From contig JAMCTG010000005.1 in assembly GCA_023379005.1 (NCBI GenBank), positions 186,001-250,000 of the forward strand: DNA of 64,000 nt, read 5' to 3'. Position 1 is the stretch's first letter, and the number at the start of each line of letters is the position of its first letter. The notes beneath the pieces were generated by a model that was given only the letters and a program-made list of their open reading frames with translations, had not been told where the DNA came from and made no database searches. Shown piece after piece: positions 35,402 to 43,554 of the stretch. This DNA comes from Candidatus Babelota bacterium (GTDB lineage: Bacteria > Babelota > Babeliae > Babelales > Babelaceae). The translations under genes and the position numbers were made by a program.

Positions 35402-36100
35402 ATGTTTAAAAGAGTATTTTTATCTATTTTTTTTGCTTTTTCGGCAAATTTATATTCTGCACCCTTATTACCTGAAAACACCGTAATTGCGGTTGATCTA
35501 CATGGTGTTGTTTTAAATATGAATTTTCTTGAAGTTGCCAAAACGGCCATGTCTCACTGTAAAGATTATCGTATATTCAAACCTTTGCTTAATCCGATCA
35601 GATTCATTCAATTTTTAAAACTAGCTTTAAAAACCCAGACAATTGAAAAGTTGATTGAAGATACTGGTGTAGAATATCCGAATATTTTACATATTAAAAA
35701 AATGGTTAGCGATATACAAAATTGTCAAAATGTAAATAAAGAACTTGTTCAAATATTAGAAAAATTAAAGAGTTTAAACTACAAAATATATATCTTATCC
35801 AATATTGGACCAAAAACTTTACAAGATTTAAGGCATAAAAAACCTGATTTTGTAAATCTTTTTGATGATCATTTTATTCCTTGCCAAGAGAATAATTATT
35901 TATCTAAACCTGATTCTGCTTATTACATAACATTTAAAGATAAATTTAATTTGCATGATAAAAGAATAATTTTCTTAGATGACCGCCATAAAAATGTTAA
36001 AGCAGCTCTACAAGAAAATTTTGATGCTATATTATTTCAAAATAATGATCAAATTCTCTCTGAACTAAATAAATTATTGCCAAGTATAATCAAGCAATAA
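35402..36100 (+). CDS. Exported HAD-like protein, paralogue 1
   Basis: From the ATG at 35402, with GGAGAAAACT as ribosome-binding site, it has 232 residues and a signal peptide (MFKRVFLSIFFAFSANLYSA). HAD motifs follow in order: motif I AVDLHGVV with D32, motif II IYILSNIG, a lysine in SKPDSAYY, and motif IV IIFLDDRHKNVKAA. Motif I has D-L-H in place of the usual D-x-D, so the general acid/base Asp is His34. It could be a phosphatase with altered chemistry or a non-catalytic relative. A close paralogue follows 117 bases later. Confidence 0.85.
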   Translation: MFKRVFLSIFFAFSANLYSAPLLPENTVIAVDLHGVVLNMNFLEVAKTAMSHCKDYRIFKPLLNPIRFIQFLKLALKTQTIEKLIEDTGVEYPNILHIKKMVSDIQNCQNVNKELVQILEKLKSLNYKIYILSNIGPKTLQDLRHKKPDFVNLFDDHFIPCQENNYLSKPDSAYYITFKDKFNLHDKRIIFLDDRHKNVKAALQENFDAILFQNNDQILSELNKLLPSIIKQ

Positions 36101-36217
36101 GTGTTTAACTTTATCAATTTTTTACCCATTTTTCTAAATTATAAATCTATTTGACTCTAATATACACTTGAAATTCAAATAGCAATTTTGTTAGACTAAG
36201 TATATTAGGGAGGAATA

Positions 36218-36913
36218 ATGGTTAAGAAGTTATGTATTTTTATATTCTTATTTTTTGTAAATTTAAATTCAGAAAAAATAACACCAGAAAATACGGTTTT
36301 TGCTTTTGATCTACATGGTGTTGTATTGAATATAAATTATTTAGAAGCAACTAAAACTATTCTTTGCAATTTAAAAAATTATCAAGCCTTAAAATTTCTA
36401 TTAAATCCTATCATTATGTATAAATTTTTTAAATTAGTTAAAAATTGTTATGTAATTGAAAAAGTCATAGACGATTTTGGATTACAACATCCTGCCATTT
36501 CGAACATTAAAGATTCCATTATTAATATAATTAATTGTCAAAAAATCAATTCAGAAATGGTTGAAACTATAAAACTATTACGCCATTTAGGCTATAAAAT
36601 TTATATCTTATCAAATATTGGTTCAAAAACTTTGTCAGAATTTGTTAAAAAAAATCCAGATTTTCTTAGCTTATTCGATGGACATTTTATTCCATCTCAA
36701 GAAAATGGATTTGCTCACAAACCGCATCCTGAATTTTACAAGTTATTTAGAGAAAAATTCGATCTTGAAGGTGTAAAAATTGTTTTTGTAGATGACATTT
36801 TGGAAAATGTAAAAGCTGCAGAAAAAGAAAAGTTTGATTCAATATTATTTATAAATAATGAACAATGTATTGCTATTCTGGGCAATTTATTACCTAACCT
36901 TATTCGTTATTAA
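36218..36913 (+). CDS. Exported HAD-like protein, paralogue 2
   Basis: A 231-residue paralogue of the preceding gene, with a signal peptide (MVKKLCIFIFLFFVNLNSE) and GGGAGGAATA as a strong ribosome-binding site. HAD motifs are FAFDLHGVVLN (D31, H33), IYILSNIGSKTLSEF, AHKPHPEFYKLF and IVFVDDILENVKAA. The same D-L-H change in motif I occurs in both copies, which argues that the histidine is selected. Its last 24 bases overlap the LOG-family gene on the other strand. Substrate unknown. Confidence 0.85.
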   Translation: MVKKLCIFIFLFFVNLNSEKITPENTVFAFDLHGVVLNINYLEATKTILCNLKNYQALKFLLNPIIMYKFFKLVKNCYVIEKVIDDFGLQHPAISNIKDSIINIINCQKINSEMVETIKLLRHLGYKIYILSNIGSKTLSEFVKKNPDFLSLFDGHFIPSQENGFAHKPHPEFYKLFREKFDLEGVKIVFVDDILENVKAAEKEKFDSILFINNEQCIAILGNLLPNLIRY

Positions 36914-37579
36914 TTGTTTATCGCACGCTTTTTTAATTATATTTAATGCTTCATTAATATCATCTGTAATTGTAATAAACTTAAAATGTTCTTGAGTAAT
37001 TAATCCATTTTTTAAAACTGAAAATTCCATCCATTGTAGGAAATTCATCCAATATTCTTTTCCAAATAAAATAACAGGCGCTTGTTTCACTTGCTTGGTT
37101 TGCATCAACGTTAAAATTTCAGCCAATTCATCGAGAGTTCCGTATCCACCTGGAAAAACTACAAATCCCGATGAATAATTTACAAGCAACCATTTTCTTA
37201 CAAAAAAATGATCGGTAACTATATAATCTTTGACGCATGGATTTACTATATTTTCTTCAAGTCCTTTTACAGTTATTCCTATAGTTTGTGCGCCACCGAT
37301 ACCATCTAATTTATGAATAGCTCCACAACTTGCTGCTTCCATTATTCCAGGACCTCCACCTGTAAGAACGGAAATATGATTTGATATCAAATTTCCAGCT
37401 AAATTGTGAGCTTCATGCATATATTTACTGTTCTGTGCTAAATGTGTTCCACCAAAAATTGTAACAATAGGTGGATTTAATTTTGATATTTTCCATATTC
37501 CATAAATAAGATTTAAAAAAACGACTAAGAAATGTCCCATCATACCAAATAACATTTTTAATCTTTTGAAAAATTGCAT
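36890..37579 (-). CDS. LOG-family protein (lysine decarboxylase-like fold)
   Basis: I start at the ATG at 37579 because it follows AAGGTGATTTT; the frame is open to 37708 but the extra leader has no ribosome-binding site and would run under the divergent lipase-like gene. The 229 residues carry the family motifs GGGPGIMEAA and PGGYGTLDEL, the active-site signature of LOG phosphoribohydrolases, which release free base from nucleoside 5'-monophosphates. A hydrophobic stretch near the N-terminus (FLVVFLNLIYGIW) could anchor it to the membrane, an unusual addition. Substrate unknown. Confidence 0.85.
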   Translation of the reverse strand: MQFFKRLKMLFGMMGHFLVVFLNLIYGIWKISKLNPPIVTIFGGTHLAQNSKYMHEAHNLAGNLISNHISVLTGGGPGIMEAASCGAIHKLDGIGGAQTIGITVKGLEENIVNPCVKDYIVTDHFFVRKWLLVNYSSGFVVFPGGYGTLDELAEILTLMQTKQVKQAPVILFGKEYWMNFLQWMEFSVLKNGLITQEHFKFITITDDINEALNIIKKACDKQLITNKVR

Positions 37580-37711
37580 AAAATCACCTTTATTTGCAGA
37601 AAAATATTTTTCTATTTTTTTAACATAATTGACAGTAATAAGTAAAACTCTTTCTTTTATAAGTTCCCATAAATATATTAGTAATTGTGTGTAAAATACC
37701 AGAGGCACATT

Positions 37712-38899
37712 ATGAAATTTTTAAATGTCACCTCTAGCTTGGTTATAGTACTTTCACTAATTTCTGCTAAAGAAATTCCCATCACCATATTCATTCATGG
37801 AACAATCAGTCCTAAAAGTAATTTATCCGTTCATTCTATAATTAAAATTTTCCAAGACGATTTAGAAAAGTGTGTTTATAAAAAGGTTATTGAAGAAGTA
37901 AGACAAGATAAATTTTTTTATGTAACGCAACCGATTAAAAAATTAGGATTAAAAAAAATAAATCATAAAAATTTAAAAGAAGGAAAAGCCGCAAATTTGT
38001 TTGCACATTTATATGACAATGTTCACAATCAGTTTAATAATTCTCAAGAATGTCACTATTATACTTTCGGCTGGTCCGGCCTTTTAAGCAAAAAATGTCG
38101 TTTTACTGAATCTAAAATTTTGTATGAACATTTAAAAGAAGAGCTTAACAAATTTAAAAATAAAAAAATCAAACTAGATATTGTAGGCTTCAGCCATGGT
38201 GGCAACATTGCATTAAATTTGGCTGACATTAGAGCTAAATTTTATGCCGAAGATGATTTTAAAATTGATAATTTAATATTATTGGGCACACCGATACAAA
38301 AGATTAATAGTCATTGCATTAATCATGATATTTTTAAAAATATTTATAATTTTTATTCAAAATATGACACAGTTCAAAAAATGGATTTTTTAACTTCAAA
38401 ACAATTTTTTTCTGATCGTGTATTTTGCAATGGTTTTCTTCCGGAAAAAGTAAAACAAGTAAACATACAAGTTGCATCTAAAAATCTAAAACAAAATATT
38501 GCCCCAGGACATACTGAACTATGGTTTTTTGGTTGGACACCAGATAATTATAGAAAAAGTTTTCCATTACATCCTCTGCCTGTAGCTGTATTTTTGCCAG
38601 CACTAATAAATCATACCCAAAAGTCTGATGAATTGAAAAATTTTGTCATACGAATAAATTGTCATGAAAATAAAGTTACTGCTTTAAATAAAAAAACAAA
38701 AATTTTTGAAAAACAATTGTGCACCAATTTTAATGATATGTGTAAAGTTGCTCTCAATCATGAGCCAAGATTCTTAAATAAAAAAAGTTTAAGAAAAAGA
38801 ATGTATGAAACTAAGATGAAGATTGTAAAGAATTCCAGATCTCAATCAAATCGTTCATTGAAAGTTGCTGCGCTCGCAAATTCAAAAGGTCAGGCTTAA
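37712..38899 (+). CDS. Exported alpha/beta-hydrolase (lipase-like)
   Basis: The ATG at 37712 starts a 395-residue protein with a signal peptide (MKFLNVTSSLVIVLSLISA). ITIFIHGT is the oxyanion strand of alpha/beta hydrolases, and VGFSHGGNIAL contains the nucleophile S161. NLILLGTPIQ and a downstream GHTELWFFGW, a possible catalytic His, complete the layout. It shares the HGT...(F/A)xSHGGN plan and FGWSG/FRWSG segment with the exported protein at 43522-44778. The tail is basic. Its last 89 bases overlap rsmA. Substrate, perhaps host lipid, unknown. Confidence 0.78.
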   Translation: MKFLNVTSSLVIVLSLISAKEIPITIFIHGTISPKSNLSVHSIIKIFQDDLEKCVYKKVIEEVRQDKFFYVTQPIKKLGLKKINHKNLKEGKAANLFAHLYDNVHNQFNNSQECHYYTFGWSGLLSKKCRFTESKILYEHLKEELNKFKNKKIKLDIVGFSHGGNIALNLADIRAKFYAEDDFKIDNLILLGTPIQKINSHCINHDIFKNIYNFYSKYDTVQKMDFLTSKQFFSDRVFCNGFLPEKVKQVNIQVASKNLKQNIAPGHTELWFFGWTPDNYRKSFPLHPLPVAVFLPALINHTQKSDELKNFVIRINCHENKVTALNKKTKIFEKQLCTNFNDMCKVALNHEPRFLNKKSLRKRMYETKMKIVKNSRSQSNRSLKVAALANSKGQA

Positions 38900-39599
38900 T
38901 TTTATTTAAATCAAAATGAGTCTGTTGCAAATTATTTTTTAAAGTTCTTCTTGGTTGTTTAAAACAAAATTTTATAAATTTCCAAAATTCATCTTCATTA
39001 ATAATTTTTTCAGTTATTAAACGAGGCTTGAAATAAAGCAATCTAGAATAAACTTTAGGAGGTGGTACGAATGCTGTTGGCGGAACTTTAACTAATTGAA
39101 CCCATTCAAAATAGTGTTGAAAAAATAAAGAAATATATCCATAACCTCTTCCAGATTTTTTTAAAATCTTTTCAGCAACTTCTTCTTGAACCATTATGAC
39201 ACCTTCTTTTAACAAGTGTCGATTTTGTTGCAGCTTTTTTAAAATTGGAAATGTAACTTGATATGGTAAATTAGCAAGCAAAGTCCAAGGTTTATTTTCT
39301 TCAAATATTTTAAAATCAATGTCCAAAAAATTTGTTTCGAACATTGTCATGCGAGAATCAGGATAATGTTTTTTTACAAATTCTGCCCATTCATGATCAA
39401 TCTCAAAAATCCATAATCTCGCAATTTTTGTTTGTAAAATAGATTTTGTCAAAAAACCATCACCACATCCGATTTCAAAAACGGATGTGGTGTTATTTAA
39501 TTCGACTTTAGACAACATATGATCAACAACAGATTGATCTCTTAAAAAATGTTGTCCCAACTGTTTTTTTAATTTAATACCTTGGGTGAACTTCGCCAT
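38811..39599 (-). CDS. rsmA: 16S rRNA (adenine1518/1519-N6)-dimethyltransferase
   Basis: RsmA/KsgA dimethylates two adjacent adenosines in helix 45 of 16S rRNA. The 262 residues match the family. GQHFLRDQSVVDHM opens the enzyme, FEIGCGDGFLTKSIL binds S-adenosylmethionine, and LANLPYQVTFPIL is the catalytic NLPY motif. A C-terminal helical domain completes it. Its ATG follows the mreB stop without a gap, so the pair is coupled. The last 89 bases lie under the lipase-like gene on the other strand. Confidence 0.96.
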   Translation of the reverse strand: MAKFTQGIKLKKQLGQHFLRDQSVVDHMLSKVELNNTTSVFEIGCGDGFLTKSILQTKIARLWIFEIDHEWAEFVKKHYPDSRMTMFETNFLDIDFKIFEENKPWTLLANLPYQVTFPILKKLQQNRHLLKEGVIMVQEEVAEKILKKSGRGYGYISLFFQHYFEWVQLVKVPPTAFVPPPKVYSRLLYFKPRLITEKIINEDEFWKFIKFCFKQPRRTLKNNLQQTHFDLNKIKPDLLNLRAQQLSMNDLIEIWNSLQSSS

Positions 39600-40652
39600 T
39601 TATTTCATCAAAGCTTCTTTAAAGAAATCTATTTGTTCTAATACTTTGCCAGCACCATTTACAACACAAAATAAAGGATTTTCAGCAATTTTAACAGGAA
39701 GACCTGTATCATTGCTAATTAATTGTGCAAGACCACGTAACAATGATCCGCCACCTGCCATCACAATACCATTGCCAACAAGATCAGAAGAAAGTTCAGG
39801 AGGAGTATTTTCCAATGCAACACGGATAACATCTAATATACTTGCAACAACTTCTAAAAGAGATTCATGAACTTCAGCACTTGTAAGTATTATTGTTTTT
39901 GGAACACCGGTAACTAAATCGCGTCCTTTTACTTCCATTGTTTCAAGAGCTGTATGAGGCAATACTGTTCCAATTTGAATCTTGATTAACTCTGCAGTAC
40001 GTTCACCAATTAATAAATTATATTTTCTTTTTACATATTGAACAATTGCGCGGTCCATTTCATCACCACCGACACGTACTGAACGGCAAAAAACAACGTC
40101 TTTTAATGTAATAACTGCAACTTCGGTTGTTCCACCACCGACGTCAACTATCATGCTGCCAGATGGATCTTGCACTGGAAGTCCTGCACCAATTGCTGCT
40201 GCCATAGGTTCCATAATTGTATAAACTTCACGAGCTCCTGCTTGTTTTGCAGAATCTTCTACAGCTCTTCTTTCAACTTGAGTAATTCCTGATGGTACGC
40301 CGATAATCATGCGAGGTCTTACTAAAGTTCTTCGATTATCATGTACCAAACGTATAAAATAGCGGAGCATGCTTTCAGTTAATTCAAAATTTGCAATAAC
40401 GCCTTCACGCATTGGTCTGCATGCAACAATACTCTCTGGAGTTTTTCCAAGCATTTCTTTTGCTTTTCTACCTGCTGCAAGGACTTGGTTTGTATGTGCT
40501 TTTACAGCAACTACTGATGGTTCATTTAGCACAATGCCCTTACCCGGAACATATACGACAGTATTTGCAGTTCCCAAATCTATTGCCAGATCATTAGAAA
40601 AAAAATTAAATAATTTTTTTGCCGGAAAAAATTTATCTATTCTAAATTTCAT
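39600..40652 (-). CDS. mreB: Rod-shape-determining actin homologue MreB
   Basis: A 350-residue bacterial actin that polymerises under the membrane and directs sidewall peptidoglycan synthesis. SNDLAIDLGTANTVVYV is phosphate loop 1, VDVGGGTTEVAVI is phosphate loop 2, and GNGIVMAGGGSLLRGL is the adenosine motif; all are intact. The N-terminal KFRIDKFFPAKKLFNFF is amphipathic and would bind the membrane. AAGGTG precedes the ATG. MreC and MreD are not adjacent. Together with GlmU and MurB it shows that a peptidoglycan machinery is kept. Confidence 0.97.
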   Translation of the reverse strand: MKFRIDKFFPAKKLFNFFSNDLAIDLGTANTVVYVPGKGIVLNEPSVVAVKAHTNQVLAAGRKAKEMLGKTPESIVACRPMREGVIANFELTESMLRYFIRLVHDNRRTLVRPRMIIGVPSGITQVERRAVEDSAKQAGAREVYTIMEPMAAAIGAGLPVQDPSGSMIVDVGGGTTEVAVITLKDVVFCRSVRVGGDEMDRAIVQYVKRKYNLLIGERTAELIKIQIGTVLPHTALETMEVKGRDLVTGVPKTIILTSAEVHESLLEVVASILDVIRVALENTPPELSSDLVGNGIVMAGGGSLLRGLAQLISNDTGLPVKIAENPLFCVVNGAGKVLEQIDFFKEALMK

Positions 40653-40671
40653 AAATTTTTTTCACCTTCTT

Positions 40672-41904
40672 TTAAAAATTAGATTCAATTATTAAAGATA
40701 CACAATTTGTTTTCAAAGAATTTTTTGCAACAAAATATGAAACCGGTATGTCCCATGTTAATGAAATTATAGGTAAAAGACCAGGACAAGGTTTATCTTT
40801 CGCAAGATCATAAAAAATTCCTACAGTTACATGTTCCATTCCCCAAGTGCTAAGTCTTTCGATGTGATTAAAATCTGGAAAAGTAGTGGGATTTCTTCTT
40901 AAATCTTTCCATTCATCTTTTTTGTGTTTGACAGCAGTATACTCAACTTGTAGACCCAAACCATCTCGAATTCCTTCAAGAAAAAAATATGGATTAAAAA
41001 CAAAAGTCAAACCTGGCTCAACTTTTGTTGAAATGATAACTGTCCCAAAATTTAAAGGTTCTCCTGCAAGTGGAACTCTACGATTTCCCTTTTTTTCAAA
41101 TCTTTTAATTAGTCGAAACATTGCACCAAATTTCCAATCTTGCTTAAGTTCAAGCTCAACGTCCCAATTTACATACATTCCCCAATGTCCATCTCCGCCA
41201 ATAGGTACCGATGCGGGATTATTAATATCTCTAGAATTAGCAGTTGGAATATAAACGCCTAATTTCATGCCATAATCTATCTTGCGGAATTTCCAACGAT
41301 AAAACCACATACCTCCAAATCTTAAAAAGAAATCTATATCCCCAAAACCATAATCACTAATTTGTGGTGGATTTAGACCTGCAAGTTCATTCATTTTTGC
41401 TCGAAGTGCTATTAATTCATTTTCATCACCTTCAGGTAGCTCGCCTTGAACAGTATCTCTGCGAAATTGCAAATTAGATGAATAATGCATAAACAGGAAA
41501 TCCACACCAGCTGAAAGAAATTTCCAAATATGTTGATAATAAAAAAATGAAACAGCTTGAGATTCTAATTTCCCTCTTACAATCCATGGAATAATAGTTT
41601 CCTTCTGCAAATCGCTTCTGAATAAACTGCTGGAAATTATACCTGCAGCCAAAAGAGATTTATCCATAGAAACTTGATTATAAATGCCATTAATTAAATT
41701 AATAGGAACTGGTTCTCCCATATCATTAAATGCACACTTTGAAGTTGTAATAAAAGGCTGAATACGTAAGTGGCTTAATGCGCATTCATCTTTAGAATAT
41801 GGTTTTAAATATAATGGAAAAAATCTATTATCAAAAACCATTGCTTGAGTTAAAGAAAATAGTGAGAGTAATGAGAAAAAGTAGAATAATTTTTTAAAAA
41901 TCAT
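40672..41904 (-). CDS. Outer-membrane beta-barrel protein
   Basis: A 410-residue protein with a signal peptide (MIFKKLFYFFSLLSLFSLTQA, then M-V-F) and a C-terminal phenylalanine (SLIIESNF), typical of BAM substrates. Amphipathic strands alternate through the sequence (VSFFYYQHIWKFLSAGVDFLF, IDFFLRFGGMWFYRWKF, LGLQVEYTAVK). It shares a PT(A/G)...GH segment and (R/K)(I/V)EPG strand with the barrel at 3819-5252, although it lacks the cysteine cluster. Likely a porin or transport channel. AAGGCAGC precedes the ATG. It lies 19 bases upstream of mreB in the same direction. Confidence 0.78.
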   Translation of the reverse strand: MIFKKLFYFFSLLSLFSLTQAMVFDNRFFPLYLKPYSKDECALSHLRIQPFITTSKCAFNDMGEPVPINLINGIYNQVSMDKSLLAAGIISSSLFRSDLQKETIIPWIVRGKLESQAVSFFYYQHIWKFLSAGVDFLFMHYSSNLQFRRDTVQGELPEGDENELIALRAKMNELAGLNPPQISDYGFGDIDFFLRFGGMWFYRWKFRKIDYGMKLGVYIPTANSRDINNPASVPIGGDGHWGMYVNWDVELELKQDWKFGAMFRLIKRFEKKGNRRVPLAGEPLNFGTVIISTKVEPGLTFVFNPYFFLEGIRDGLGLQVEYTAVKHKKDEWKDLRRNPTTFPDFNHIERLSTWGMEHVTVGIFYDLAKDKPCPGLLPIISLTWDIPVSYFVAKNSLKTNCVSLIIESNF

Positions 41905-41960
41905 ATAGCTGCCTTAATTATTTCAAGCTTTAAAAATGAGGGCCTGCCCATTTATCATGC

Positions 41961-41988
41961 TGTAACAATCGATACTACGATTGTTACA
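41961..41988. repeat. Perfect 11-bp hairpin downstream of tRNA-Ser
   Basis: TGTAACAATCG and CGATTGTTACA flank a six-base loop. It is flanked by two GGCCTGCC direct repeats (from 41941 and from 41992). On the minus strand it lies after the tRNA and the second hairpin. No T-run follows immediately, so a processing signal or mobile-element remnant is as likely as a terminator. Confidence 0.6.
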
Positions 41989-41997
41989 TTTGGCCTG

Positions 41998-42024
41998 CCA
42001 GTCATTTCTGCAGGAAATGACTGG
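41998..42024. repeat. Perfect hairpin abutting the tRNA-Ser CCA end
   Basis: CCAGTCATTTC and GAAATGACTGG pair perfectly around a five-base loop. On the minus strand the first three bases of the stem are the tRNA's encoded CCA, so mature 3' end formation and this hairpin are mutually exclusive in the primary transcript. It may be a processing or terminator element, or an att-like remnant. Confidence 0.6.
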
Positions 42025-42112
42025 TGGAGAGAGAGGGATTCGAACCCCCGATCCCTAAAAAAGAGATAATCGCTTTCGAAACGACCGCTTTCGACCACTC
42101 AGCCATCTCTCC
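42022..42112 (-). tRNA. tRNA-Ser, anticodon CGA
   Basis: Read on the minus strand, the acceptor stem GGAGAGA pairs with TCTCTCC. The D arm is GCTGAGTGGTCGAAAGC. The anticodon stem-loop GTCGT-TTCGAAA-GCGAT gives anticodon CGA, which reads UCG. A long variable arm of the class II type and the T arm GGGGG-TTCGAAT-CCCTC follow. The 3' CCA is encoded. The discriminator base is A rather than the G usual for tRNA-Ser. The first and last anticodon-stem pairs are G-T. It needs no selC-like context and is an ordinary serine tRNA. Confidence 0.95.
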
Positions 42113-42246
42113 ATTATTTAAAAATATGTGCAATAATAATAAATTATATACGATTTTTCAGCAAGTTAGATTAGCAAATATATTGCTTTATTATTAGTTT
42201 TCAAGATAATAGAAATAGCTTATATAATTACTTTTTTTAAATCCTC

Positions 42247-43554
42247 ATGAAATTTATCTCACGAATAACAATAACTTTACTGATATCGATAAATCTTTTC
42301 TGTCTTCCACCTTTTGAAACATTTCAAACTAATGGTAATAGAGTTTTTCTTTTAAATTCTGAAAATTTAAGTAGATTTCAATTTATTCAGTTGATCGAAT
42401 ATTTTAAGGAACAAAATATCAAAATTGATCGGGTTATGATTGATGAAAATAAGGATTTTGTTGATAGGTACAATAAAGAATCCAAAAAAATATTTTCATT
42501 CTTTCAATCTCTAAAGTTGCCAAATTATAAATATACAGAATTTTTATCATCAAATGCTTATGTTTTCTCTCTTGAAACTTTATCAATAAATAAGCAAGAT
42601 AAAGAAGGAAATACAGAATTGCATAATTTGCTTCAAGATAAAAAAATCGAAGAAGAAAAACTAAAAAAGGAAATTTTAAAATTAATCTGCCAAGGCGCAA
42701 ATATAAAAAAAAGAAATATTCTCAATCAAACATGTTTTGAATTAATGCTACGATCAGACAAAGGACAAAAAGTTCTTCAATATCTGATTGAAACAACAAA
42801 TACAGATGAAATAGAATCTACATTTAAAAATTTAAAACAATTACATTCTAGATTTTTAAATAAAACAAATTTGGAAAGTTTATTAGATTTTCATTTATTT
42901 TTAGCATTACATTGTTGCACAAGCGATTTGCCAATTATAGGTTTTCTAGAAGATAAAGAAGATATATCTCTTAAACATCTTTTCGAAAAAATTAAACATG
43001 AAACAAAAATTTTTGAAAAACACTTATATAAGTTAAAGGATAACAATATTATTGAAAAGATTATTGAATTTATTGTTGAAATAGAAACTACTATAGATAG
43101 TCTTGCAAAGATTGTTGAAAATCATGTTAATGTAAATGGTGTTGCACAAGAATTGGGTGTTAATTTTATAGATTCAATAAAAGAATGGTTTGTTAACAAT
43201 AAATGTAATAGCAAAACAAATTATAAAAAAGACTTAGATATGCTAACTAATTTTTCTGCACTTTTCTTTTATGATTTTTCATTAAAAAATAATAATGAGT
43301 TACAAACTTTATATGAAAACTTTTTACAATTTATGCATAAATATCAACAGGAAATAACATCAGTTAAAATAAAGCATAAAATTACTCTATTATTAACTGA
43401 ACCGATAATTAAAATTTGCACATTGCTTTGTTGTATTAAAATTCTTTCATATCTAGATACTAATAATGATAAAAACATTTTGTTAATTTTAAATAAAAAA
43501 AATTTTGAATTTACAAATAACTTATTTAGGACTTTTGATTTTAAACAATTTTAG
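42247..43554 (+). CDS. Exported protein with degenerate ankyrin-like repeats
   Basis: A 435-residue protein with a signal peptide (MKFISRITITLLISINLFC). Around residues 115-190 are divergent ankyrin-like units (INKQDKEGNTELHNLL, LICQGANIKKRNILNQTCFELML). The rest is helical, lysine- and asparagine-rich and not recognised. No clear ribosome-binding site precedes the ATG. Its last 33 bases overlap the lipase-like gene on the other strand. It is plausibly another secreted effector of the ankyrin class that has drifted from consensus. Confidence 0.7.
   Translation: MKFISRITITLLISINLFCLPPFETFQTNGNRVFLLNSENLSRFQFIQLIEYFKEQNIKIDRVMIDENKDFVDRYNKESKKIFSFFQSLKLPNYKYTEFLSSNAYVFSLETLSINKQDKEGNTELHNLLQDKKIEEEKLKKEILKLICQGANIKKRNILNQTCFELMLRSDKGQKVLQYLIETTNTDEIESTFKNLKQLHSRFLNKTNLESLLDFHLFLALHCCTSDLPIIGFLEDKEDISLKHLFEKIKHETKIFEKHLYKLKDNNIIEKIIEFIVEIETTIDSLAKIVENHVNVNGVAQELGVNFIDSIKEWFVNNKCNSKTNYKKDLDMLTNFSALFFYDFSLKNNNELQTLYENFLQFMHKYQQEITSVKIKHKITLLLTEPIIKICTLLCCIKILSYLDTNNDKNILLILNKKNFEFTNNLFRTFDFKQF

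Noticed and set aside
40369-40695. Plus-strand open frame opposite mreB
   Set aside because: It is antisense to a highly conserved actin homologue and has no family features.
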